Assembly: GCA_021839785.1 (NCBI GenBank)
Contig: JAKCAB010000564.1
Location: 1-6,594 of the forward strand
Length of the DNA: 6,594 nucleotides
DNA from: a bacterium
GTDB taxonomy: Bacteria > Verrucomicrobiota > Verrucomicrobiae > Limisphaerales > J093
Direction: 5' to 3'
Of the stretch, positions 1 through 6,339 are shown in pieces; the first letter of the stretch is position 1, and each line of letters opens with the position of its first letter. The translations under genes and the position numbers were made by a program. The notes under the pieces are model-generated. The model had not been told where the DNA came from. It did not search any database and was given only the letters and a program-made list of their open reading frames with translations.

Positions 1-3000
1 TGTGGAAGTTCGACCTCAACCGCGGCCACGATTTCCAGGCGCGCGATGATTGGGGCCGCAAGTTCAAGACCGCCTGGACCAAGCTCAACCTGGGCGCCTG
101 CATCCAGCAAGGCGACTACAATCACCGCGGCGAGCAAGGCATGTTCGAATCGGTCGGCCTGCGGCTTTTCCAACTCGCGGGCGTGCCGGCCTCCGACACG
201 GCGTTTGCGCAACTGCGCGTGGTGGACGCGCCCGCGGAAGTCAATCCGACCAACCAGTTCGCGGGCGACTTTTGGGGCGTGTATTTGATGGTCGAACAGG
301 AGAACGGCCGCTTCCTCGAACAACACGATCTGCCGGACTCGAATTTCTACAAAATGGAAGGCGGCACCGGCGAGTTGAACAACCTCGGCCCGCTTGGCCC
401 CACCGACAAAAGCGACCTCAACCCGTTCCTCGCCGTGGCCAACGGCGGCGCCTCCGCCGACGAAGCCTGGTGGCGCGCGAACCTCAATTTGCCCGCCTAC
501 CTGAGCTACCAGACCATCGTCCAGGCGATCCACCACTACGACATCTGCTACGACAAAAACTTCTTTTATTACTTCGCCCCCGGCACGCGGACCGTGACCG
601 TGACTCCGTGGGACCTGGACCTCACCTGGGCGGAGAACATGTACGACGCCGGTTGTGGCGGCGTGGACCGCATCAAGGCGCGCATCCTGGCCGGCGCGGC
701 GCGGTATCCGGCCCTTTGGCGCGAGTGGCAGAACCGCATCCGTGAAGTCCGCGACTTGCTCTGGAACGAAGACGAGGCCTGGCGGCTCATTGACGAGTAT
801 GCCGGCCGGTTGCGCGGTCCGTCCGACCAGCCGGGCATTCTCGATGCCGACCGCGCCCAGTGGGATTACAACCCGAAGATGCTCGATTCCACCTACACGC
901 CGAACGTGGGCAAGGCCGGCCAGGGCCGTTTCTACAAATGGCCAAACGAGCCTTCCGTCAGCAAGGACTTCGCGGGCTGCGTGCAGCTCATGAAAAACTA
1001 CGTCACCTTCCGCGCCACCAGCCCGTCCGCGCGCGCGAAAGCGTTGGACTCGATCGCCAATGATTCCGCGATCCCGGCGGCACCGACGCTCACCTACACC
1101 GGCCCGGCAAATTACCCCGTCAACGCGCTGCGCTTTCGCGTCTCCGCCTACAGCGGCGCCGCCGCCTTTGGCGCAATGAAGTGGCGCGTCGGCGAAATCA
1201 CGCGGCCGACGGCGCCGAACTGGCAGGCCAGCGAGCCTTGGAAATATGAGATCGCCCCGATCTGGGAAAGCACCGAAGTTCCCAGCTTCAGCGAACAAAT
1301 CGCCATCCCGCCGGGCGCTTTGAAGGCTGGCCATGTCTATCGCGCCCGCGTGCGGTTCAAGGACGCCGAAGGCCGCACCAGCCATTGGTCCGCGCCGGTC
1401 GAGTTCGTCGCCGGCGAACCGGACAATCTCACGGAGCTGCAGCGTTCGCTGCGCGTCACCGAGCTGATGTACCATCCGCCGGCCGGCAGTGCGCACGAGT
1501 TCATCGAACTTCACAACGCCAGCCCGGATACCACGCTCAGCCTCGCCGGCGCCGCGTTCACTCAAGGCATCGACTACGCCTTCCCCGCCGGAGCGGAACT
1601 CGCGCCGGGCGCCTACGCGCTGGTGGTCCAAGCCGAGCCGGCCAACAACTTCGCCGCCTTCCGCGCCCATTATGGGCTGGCCGGTGACGTGCCAATCTTT
1701 GGACCTTACAACGGCAGCCTCAACGACGCGGGCGAGCAGGTGACGTTCAAAGCGGCGGCGGGCGGCACGAACCTGATTTCGTTCAAATACAGCGATGGCC
1801 CCGGCTGGCCACTCGCGGCGGATGGCGCCGGCCATTCGCTCGTGCCGCGGTGCGACTTTGGCGAGGCGGCCACCGGCGCGCTCGACTTCGGCGGCAACTG
1901 GCGGCCCAGCGCCTTCATCGGCGGCTCGCCCGGCCGCGAAGATCCGTCCCGGCACGACGAACTGGCGGTCAGCGAAATCGCCAGCCACACCGATTATCTA
2001 AGCGAACTCGATTCGAACGACTGGATCGAACTGCGCTCGCGCCTTGCCACCGACCGGGTGCTTGGCCCCGCCTGGTTTCTCAGCGACAGCGCGGCCGATT
2101 TGCGGAAATGGCAGATTCCGGCGGGCACGTTGCTGCCGGCCAACGGTTGGGTTTCGTTCGACGAGGTGACCGGTTTTCACAACCCGACCAACCTCGGTTT
2201 CGGCCTCAACAAGGCGGGCGATCAGGTTTTTCTCAGCCACCTGCCCGGCGGCGGTCAGGATCGCGTGGTGGACGCCGTGAGTTTCAAAGGCCAGGCGAAC
2301 GGTTGGTCATTCGTGCGCTTCGATCGGGGCGAGGCCGCGGACAACTCGGATGACCTTTGGGACGCCGCGACGCCGCGCACGCGCGACGCGGCCAACGCCG
2401 CCATCCCGCCGCGCGTGGCCATCGCCGAAATCATGTACCACGAAGGCGGTTTGCCCACGAACATCGTGGATCCGGCGCGGCTGGAATTCCTCGAACTCCA
2501 CAACGGCGCTGCGAAATCGCTTGCGCTCTTCGACACCAACGGAACGTGGCGCGTCCGCGGCGGCGTCGAATTCGATTTTCCACCCAACGTCGCGCTGGCG
2601 CCGGACCAGCGCGTGTTGGTGGTCCCGTTCGATCCAGCGGTTGATGCCGCCACGCTGGCCGGCTTTCGCCAAGTTTACGACCTGTCCGCCACGGTCCGCC
2701 TGTTCGGACCGTATCAAGGCCGGCTGGGCAACGATACGGATCGCGTCACGCTCGAAAAACCGCTGGCGCCGGACCTGCCCGGCGACCCGGTTGCTTGGGC
2801 GGTCGTGGACGAAGTCATTTACTTCGACCAAGCGCCGTGGCCCGGCGGCGCCGATGGCCAGGCGCAGAGCTATCGGCGCATTGACGAAGCGCGGCCTGGC
2901 AGCGATTGGAACAACTGGTTCGCCGCCAGTCCCACGCCCGGCGCGGTTGGGGTCGAAACCGACACGGATCACGATGGCATGACGGACGCCTGGGAGTTAG

Positions 3001-3335
3001 CCCACGACTTCGATCCAAAAAATCCCTCGGACGCCGCGCTGGACGCGGATGCCGATGGCCTGACCAACCTCCAGGAATTTCTGGCCGGCACCGATCCGCG
3101 CGATCCCGACAGCCTGCTGCGCATAGAAACGCTTTCGGTGGCGGTGGACGGCACTATCACGATTCGCTGCCGGGTCGGTGCGGGCCAGACTTACAGCTTG
3201 CTCGCGACTGCCGATCTGGAGGCGGATTCCTGGTCCGCGATCCAGCCCGTCCTTTCCGGCCCCGGCGAGACCGAAGTCACGATTACGCTTCCGGCACCCG
3301 GTGACCGCTACCGCTTTTATCGGCTCGGGAAATGA
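1..3335 (+). CDS. CotH kinase-like protein with three lamin-tail domains and calcium-binding motifs (5' end missing)
   Basis: The frame is open from base 3 to the TGA at 3333-3335, giving 1110 visible residues (numbered here from base 3); the start and any signal peptide lie upstream. Residues 1-280 resemble the CotH family (atypical protein kinase fold): GVYLMVEQ at 92-99, HYD...KN with Asp180 and Asn186, and PWDLD at 202-206, the expected catalytic and metal-binding acidic residues. Residues about 360-470 look like an Fn3-type beta domain. Lamin-tail domains follow at about 483-614, 653-785 and 803-982; the first and third share EhMYH, ELHN and FGPY. Residues 987-1026 carry two DxDxDG motifs (987 and 1014) as in thrombospondin type 3 or dockerin-like calcium loops, and a beta-rich module ends in RFYRLGK. 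Known CotH proteins phosphorylate spore-coat proteins; nothing here suggests sporulation, so the substrate is unknown. A secreted or surface-bound role is inferred. No frameshift is visible. Confidence 0.9.
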   Translation, partial: WKFDLNRGHDFQARDDWGRKFKTAWTKLNLGACIQQGDYNHRGEQGMFESVGLRLFQLAGVPASDTAFAQLRVVDAPAEVNPTNQFAGDFWGVYLMVEQENGRFLEQHDLPDSNFYKMEGGTGELNNLGPLGPTDKSDLNPFLAVANGGASADEAWWRANLNLPAYLSYQTIVQAIHHYDICYDKNFFYYFAPGTRTVTVTPWDLDLTWAENMYDAGCGGVDRIKARILAGAARYPALWREWQNRIREVRDLLWNEDEAWRLIDEYAGRLRGPSDQPGILDADRAQWDYNPKMLDSTYTPNVGKAGQGRFYKWPNEPSVSKDFAGCVQLMKNYVTFRATSPSARAKALDSIANDSAIPAAPTLTYTGPANYPVNALRFRVSAYSGAAAFGAMKWRVGEITRPTAPNWQASEPWKYEIAPIWESTEVPSFSEQIAIPPGALKAGHVYRARVRFKDAEGRTSHWSAPVEFVAGEPDNLTELQRSLRVTELMYHPPAGSAHEFIELHNASPDTTLSLAGAAFTQGIDYAFPAGAELAPGAYALVVQAEPANNFAAFRAHYGLAGDVPIFGPYNGSLNDAGEQVTFKAAAGGTNLISFKYSDGPGWPLAADGAGHSLVPRCDFGEAATGALDFGGNWRPSAFIGGSPGREDPSRHDELAVSEIASHTDYLSELDSNDWIELRSRLATDRVLGPAWFLSDSAADLRKWQIPAGTLLPANGWVSFDEVTGFHNPTNLGFGLNKAGDQVFLSHLPGGGQDRVVDAVSFKGQANGWSFVRFDRGEAADNSDDLWDAATPRTRDAANAAIPPRVAIAEIMYHEGGLPTNIVDPARLEFLELHNGAAKSLALFDTNGTWRVRGGVEFDFPPNVALAPDQRVLVVPFDPAVDAATLAGFRQVYDLSATVRLFGPYQGRLGNDTDRVTLEKPLAPDLPGDPVAWAVVDEVIYFDQAPWPGGADGQAQSYRRIDEARPGSDWNNWFAASPTPGAVGVETDTDHDGMTDAWELAHDFDPKNPSDAALDADADGLTNLQEFLAGTDPRDPDSLLRIETLSVAVDGTITIRCRVGAGQTYSLLATADLEADSWSAIQPVLSGPGETEVTITLPAPGDRYRFYRLGK

Positions 3336-3343
3336 AGCTGGCA

Positions 3344-3362
3344 GGAGCGCGGGTGTCTCGAT
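3344..3362 (+). repeat. Degenerate copy of the GGAGCGC-headed repeat
   Basis: GGAGCGC at 3344-3350 is followed by GGGTGTCTC. The same head and a similar GGTGT core occur at 6159 and 6182 in the other gap. Here the expected returning arm of the hairpin is lost (GATCC instead of ACCCG), so this looks like a decayed copy. It begins nine bases after the stop codon of the CotH-type gene. Confidence 0.35.
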
Positions 3363-3364
3363 CC

Positions 3365-3413
3365 GGGGAGCACCCGCGGCTCGCGGGTGATCGTCGCCGG
3401 CCCGGCGACGATC
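3365..3413 (+). repeat. Two-hairpin repeat element, forward copy
   Basis: A GGGGAG head (3365-3370) runs straight into two adjacent hairpins. Hairpin A pairs CACCCGCG (3371-3378) with CGCGGGTG (3382-3389) around a 3-base loop without mismatch. Hairpin B is a perfect 11-bp inverted repeat, 3390-3400 with 3402-3412, around one base; a folded form would have about 10 bp and a 3-base loop. The element starts 30 bases after the stop codon. It could act as a transcript end or mRNA-stabilising structure for the CotH-type gene, but no T-run follows, so a classical intrinsic terminator is not supported. A structurally matching copy lies in inverse orientation at 3470-3532. Confidence 0.6.
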
Positions 3414-3469
3414 CGCCGCCACGGGCCGTATTCACCGCGGCGCAAGTCAGAGGCAGTGTCCGCAAAGGT

Positions 3470-3532
3470 GTGTTGGGCGAGGCCGCCCAACACCGCACGC
3501 CGGCGGCGGGCGCTCCCCAGCGGGCGCTCCCC
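3470..3532 (-). repeat. Two-hairpin repeat element, inverted copy with duplicated head
   Basis: Read on the minus strand from 3518, this copy has the same plan as the one at 3365-3413. A GGGGAG head leads into hairpin A' (CGCCCGC with GCGTGCG, one mismatch, + strand 3494-3512), which abuts hairpin B' (10 perfect pairs, 3470-3479 with 3484-3493, 4-base loop). Stem sequences differ from the forward copy while pairing is kept. The head plus first arm is duplicated: a 14-base unit GCGGGCGCTCCCCA occurs at 3506-3519 and again at 3520-3533. No gene or transposase is associated. Confidence 0.6.
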
Positions 3533-3551
3533 ACCGCAAATCGCGCCTCGC

Positions 3552-3581
3552 TTGACTTGACCGGCGAGCCGCCGGTTTAAT
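3552..3581 (+). promoter_or_regulatory. Predicted sigma70-type promoter of the glycosidase gene
   Basis: TTGACT at 3552-3557 matches the -35 consensus in five of six bases. TTTAAT at 3576-3581 matches the -10 consensus in five of six. The spacer is 18 bases, within the accepted range. Transcription would start near 3588, leaving a leader of about 19 bases before the ATG at 3607. This is the most AT-rich patch of the gap, which supports the call. A second TTGACC at 3557 has a spacer of only 13 and is unlikely to be used. Confidence 0.5.
3560..3576. promoter_or_regulatory. Perfect palindrome between the -35 and -10 boxes (candidate operator or weak terminator)
   Basis: ACCGGCG (3560-3566) and CGCCGGT (3570-3576) are exact reverse complements around AGC. 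The dyad fills most of the promoter spacer, where a bound repressor or MerR-type activator could act. Alternatively, read as RNA, it is a GC-rich 7-bp hairpin followed by TTAATT, which would make a weak terminator for transcription arriving from upstream. The sequence cannot decide between these, and in DNA this GC-rich a 7-bp palindrome could also be chance. Confidence 0.35.
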
Positions 3582-3606
3582 TCTCGGCGCAACGCACCGA
3601 TTCATC

Positions 3607-6126
3607 ATGAAGTTGACCTCCTTGCTCCCGCCCGTGCGCGGTGGTTCGTCACTGATCCCCGTCGCCGGCGCTGCCTTTACCCTTCTCGCCGCATTGGCCA
3701 TGACGCCTGCAAGCCTCGCCGAAACCGTCACCGTGGCGTCCGCCGTGGCCAAGCCCGCCAGTGCGCCGACGAACCAGTTCTACGTCGGCAACCGCGCGCC
3801 GTTGCTGCCCAGCCAGTTCATCAAGTTCCCGGTCGGCAGCGTGCGGCCGGAAGGTTGGACGAAGCGCATCCTTCGGCTGCAAGGCGACGGCTTTCATGGT
3901 CACTTGACCGAGATCAGCCAGTTTCTTAAGAAGGACAACAACGCTTGGCTCAGTCCCACCGGCCAGGGCGAGCGCGGTTGGGAGGAGGTGCCTTACTGGC
4001 TGAAAGGCTTCCAGGATTGCGCCTACCTGCTGGGCGACGAGCGCATGATCAAGGAGGCGCGCATTTGGATCGAAGGCGCGATCAACAGCCAGCAGCCGGA
4101 CGGCTGGTTCGGGCCGGGCGAAGGCCGCACCGGCCAGGCGACCGACCTCAAGGGCCGCGCCGACCTCTGGCCAAACATGATCATGCTGTTCTGTCTCCAA
4201 TCCTTTTACGAGCACACCGGCGATCAACGGGTGATCGAATTGATGACCCGTTACTTCAAATACCTCGCCGCGTTGCCGGAAGACCAGTTCCTCGTCGGCT
4301 ATTGGCCGAAGATGCGCGCCGGCGACCAGCTTTACAGCATTTACTGGCTCTACAACCGGACCGGCCAGGACTGGCTGTTGGACCTTGCCCGAAAGACGCA
4401 CCGGCAGGCCGCCCGCTGGGACACCGGTTTGATCGACTGGCACAACGTGAATTTGGCCCAAGGCTTCCGCGAACCGGCCGAGTTTTACTTGCTCTCGCAC
4501 GACCCGAAGGATTTGACCGCGACCGAGCATGGCTGGTCCGAGTTGCGCCAGCTTTACGGCCAGGTGCCCGGCGGCATGTACGGCGCCGACGAAAACGCGC
4601 GCAAAGGCTACACCGGTCCGCGTCAGGCCATCGAAACGTGCGGCATCGCGGAGGAGATGCTGTCGGACGAAATCCTGCTGGGCCTCACCGGCGACACCCG
4701 CTGGGCCGACCGGTGCGAAAACGCGGCGTTTAACAGCCTGCCGGCGTCAATGACGGCGGACCTCAAGGCGCTGCGCTATTTGACCGCGCCGAACCAGCCG
4801 CAGAGTGACCACGTCAGCAAATCGCCGGGCATCCAGAACGGCGGCCCGATGTATTGCATGAATCCGTACGATCACCGCTGTTGCCAGCACAACGCCGGTC
4901 ACGCGTGGCCGTACTTTGTCGAACACCTCTGGATGGCCACCGCCGGCAACGGCATCGCCGCCGTGCTTTACGCCCCCTGCCAGGTCACGGCGAAGGTGGG
5001 CGACGGCGCCGACGTGATCCTGACCGAGACCACGCAGTATCCCTTCGACGAAAAAATCGCGATCAAACTGGCCGCCTCGAAAGCGGTGGCGTTTCCGCTT
5101 TATTTGCGCGTGCCGGCCTGGTGCGAGAAGCCGGCCGTGCGCGTGAACGGCAAGGCGGTCGAAGTCGCCGCCAAGGCGGGAGGCTTCGTCGTGCTGGAAC
5201 GCACCTGGGCCAACGGCGACGCCATCGAACTCACGCTGCCGATGGAGGTCCGCCTCCGCACCTGGCCCAAGAATCACGGCACCGTTTCGGTGGACCGCGG
5301 CCCGCTGACCTACTCGCTGCGGATCGCGGAGAAGTCCGTGCGTCACGGCGGCACCGACCAGTGGCCCGCCTGGGACATCTTCCCCGATTCGCCGTGGAAT
5401 TACGGGCTGGTGCTGCCGGCGAAAAATCCGGAGCGCGCGTTCAAGGTGGTCCGCAAATCGTGGCCCGCGGACGACCAGCCGTTCAAGTGGGACGCGGCGC
5501 CCGTTCAACTCCGAGCCAAGGCGCGACGCCTCCCAGCCTGGGATTTGGACGAGAAGGGGCTGGTGCGCGAAGTCCAGGACAGCCCGGTGAAATCGAGCGA
5601 GCCGGTCGAGGAGGTGACGCTGATCCCGATGGGTGCGGCGCGGCTGCGCATCGCCTCGTTTCCGGTCATCGGCACCGGCCCGGACGCGAAGGAGTGGCAG
5701 GCGGAACCCAAGGTGAATGTGACCGCCTCGCACTGCAACGAAAACGACAGCCTGCTCGCCGTGTGCGACAATCTGGTGCCCCCGGACTCGAGCGATCGGA
5801 GCATCCCGCGCTTCACGTGGTGGGACCACCGGGGCACCGCGGAATGGATCGAGCGGCGGTTCGACCAGGCGCAGCGCTTCACAAAGGTCGAAGTCTATTG
5901 GTTCGACGACACCGGCGGGGGCAGTTGCCGCGTGCCGGCGAGCTGGCGGCTGTTGTATCACAAGGCCGGCCAGTGGCTGCCGGTGGCGGACCCGCAAGGT
6001 GGCGGAACGGACAGGGGCAAGTTCAATGTCCTGACCTTCGCCCCTGTGACCACCGATACGCTGCGAATCGAAGTCAAGCTGCAGCCCAATTACTCCGGCG
6101 GCATCCTGGAATGGCGCGCGTCATAG
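3607..6126 (+). CDS. Exported glycoside hydrolase, beta-L-arabinofuranosidase superfamily (DUF1680, GH127-like)
   Basis: A complete 839-residue protein predicted to remove terminal sugars, probably beta-L-arabinofuranose, from plant-type glycans outside the cytoplasm. Residues 1-38 form a signal peptide (basic start, hydrophobic 19-33, SLA before Glu39). Residues about 55-450 fit the (alpha/alpha)6 barrel of DUF1680. ETCG at 343-346 (Glu343, Cys345) and the pair Cys425-Cys426 match the zinc-thiolate site of the GH127 enzyme HypBA1, whose Glu338, Cys340, Cys417 and Cys418 are similarly spaced; Cys425 would be the nucleophile. Glu329 is the candidate acid/base. Beta-sandwich sequence follows from about 454, and residues about 703-838 resemble the discoidin-like C-terminal domain often seen in these proteins (WWDHRGTAEW, VEVYWFDDTG). 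The ATG at 3607 lacks a clear Shine-Dalgarno but directly precedes the signal peptide and lies about 19 bases from the predicted transcript start. Family is sure; the exact substrate, and GH127 versus relatives such as GH146, is not. Confidence 0.92.
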   Translation: MKLTSLLPPVRGGSSLIPVAGAAFTLLAALAMTPASLAETVTVASAVAKPASAPTNQFYVGNRAPLLPSQFIKFPVGSVRPEGWTKRILRLQGDGFHGHLTEISQFLKKDNNAWLSPTGQGERGWEEVPYWLKGFQDCAYLLGDERMIKEARIWIEGAINSQQPDGWFGPGEGRTGQATDLKGRADLWPNMIMLFCLQSFYEHTGDQRVIELMTRYFKYLAALPEDQFLVGYWPKMRAGDQLYSIYWLYNRTGQDWLLDLARKTHRQAARWDTGLIDWHNVNLAQGFREPAEFYLLSHDPKDLTATEHGWSELRQLYGQVPGGMYGADENARKGYTGPRQAIETCGIAEEMLSDEILLGLTGDTRWADRCENAAFNSLPASMTADLKALRYLTAPNQPQSDHVSKSPGIQNGGPMYCMNPYDHRCCQHNAGHAWPYFVEHLWMATAGNGIAAVLYAPCQVTAKVGDGADVILTETTQYPFDEKIAIKLAASKAVAFPLYLRVPAWCEKPAVRVNGKAVEVAAKAGGFVVLERTWANGDAIELTLPMEVRLRTWPKNHGTVSVDRGPLTYSLRIAEKSVRHGGTDQWPAWDIFPDSPWNYGLVLPAKNPERAFKVVRKSWPADDQPFKWDAAPVQLRAKARRLPAWDLDEKGLVREVQDSPVKSSEPVEEVTLIPMGAARLRIASFPVIGTGPDAKEWQAEPKVNVTASHCNENDSLLAVCDNLVPPDSSDRSIPRFTWWDHRGTAEWIERRFDQAQRFTKVEVYWFDDTGGGSCRVPASWRLLYHKAGQWLPVADPQGGGTDRGKFNVLTFAPVTTDTLRIEVKLQPNYSGGILEWRAS

Positions 6127-6158
6127 CGCGCAGCGCGGAAAGGCGTCCCGGCTTTGTT

Positions 6159-6225
6159 GGAGCGCCGGTGTTCAACCGATGGGAGCGCAGGTGTCCAACC
6201 TGCGTCCTGAGTTCCGTGTCCAACC
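6159..6225 (+). repeat. Cluster of three related short hairpin repeats
   Basis: The decamer GTGT(C/T)CAACC occurs three times, at 6168, 6191 and 6216, with periods of 23 and 25 bases. The first two copies are preceded by GGAGCGC (6159 and 6182). The middle copy is intact: GGGAG is followed by CGCAGGT (6186-6192) and its exact reverse complement ACCTGCG (6198-6204) around a GTCCA loop. The first keeps only a 4-bp stem (6166-6169 with 6175-6178), and the third has lost the head. The head-then-hairpin plan matches the elements in the gap before the glycosidase. The cluster lies between the glycosidase stop and the lipoprotein start, so it would be in the transcript if the two genes are cotranscribed. 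Confidence 0.5.
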
Positions 6226-6339
6226 GGTTTTGCCTCCACAGCCTCGGCGCGCGGCGCACCCGATGGCACGGCCGATTATCGCGTTGCGTGGCGACCGCGC
6301 AGTCCCCACCATCCTGCCAACACGCATTGCGGAATTAGC

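Noticed and set aside
3365..3532. Insertion sequence or MITE bounded by the GGGGAGC(A/G)CCCGC inverted repeats
   Set aside because: There is no target-site duplication, no transposase, and the inverted repeats are the heads of two separate hairpin elements, so a REP-like pair explains them better.
3332..3580. 82-codon frame whose ATG overlaps the CotH-type stop (ATGA)
   Set aside because: The overlap looks like coupling, but the frame runs through the hairpin repeats and the promoter, is rich in Arg, Pro and Gly, and shows no recognisable motif.
3336..3606. CRISPR array
   Set aside because: The repeats are short, adjacent or inverted, and lack regularly spaced unique spacers.
3649..4530. 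293-codon frame on the minus strand
   Set aside because: This is an antisense shadow of the glycosidase N-terminal half, with no motif and no start context of its own.
4747..5997. 416-codon frame on the minus strand
   Set aside because: It lies wholly inside the glycosidase gene and has the Arg/Val/His-rich composition of an antisense shadow in GC-rich DNA. The plus-strand product has clear family motifs.
6116..6131. GCGCG-TCATAG-CGCGC hairpin across the glycosidase stop codon
   Set aside because: Only 5 bp and made of GC alternation that is common here, with no T-run after it. It is too weak to call a terminator.
4854..6338. 494-codon frame on the plus strand running through the second gap
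   Set aside because: It is out of frame with the glycosidase for most of its length, is Arg-rich, and its tail reads through hairpin repeats. It has no recognisable domain.
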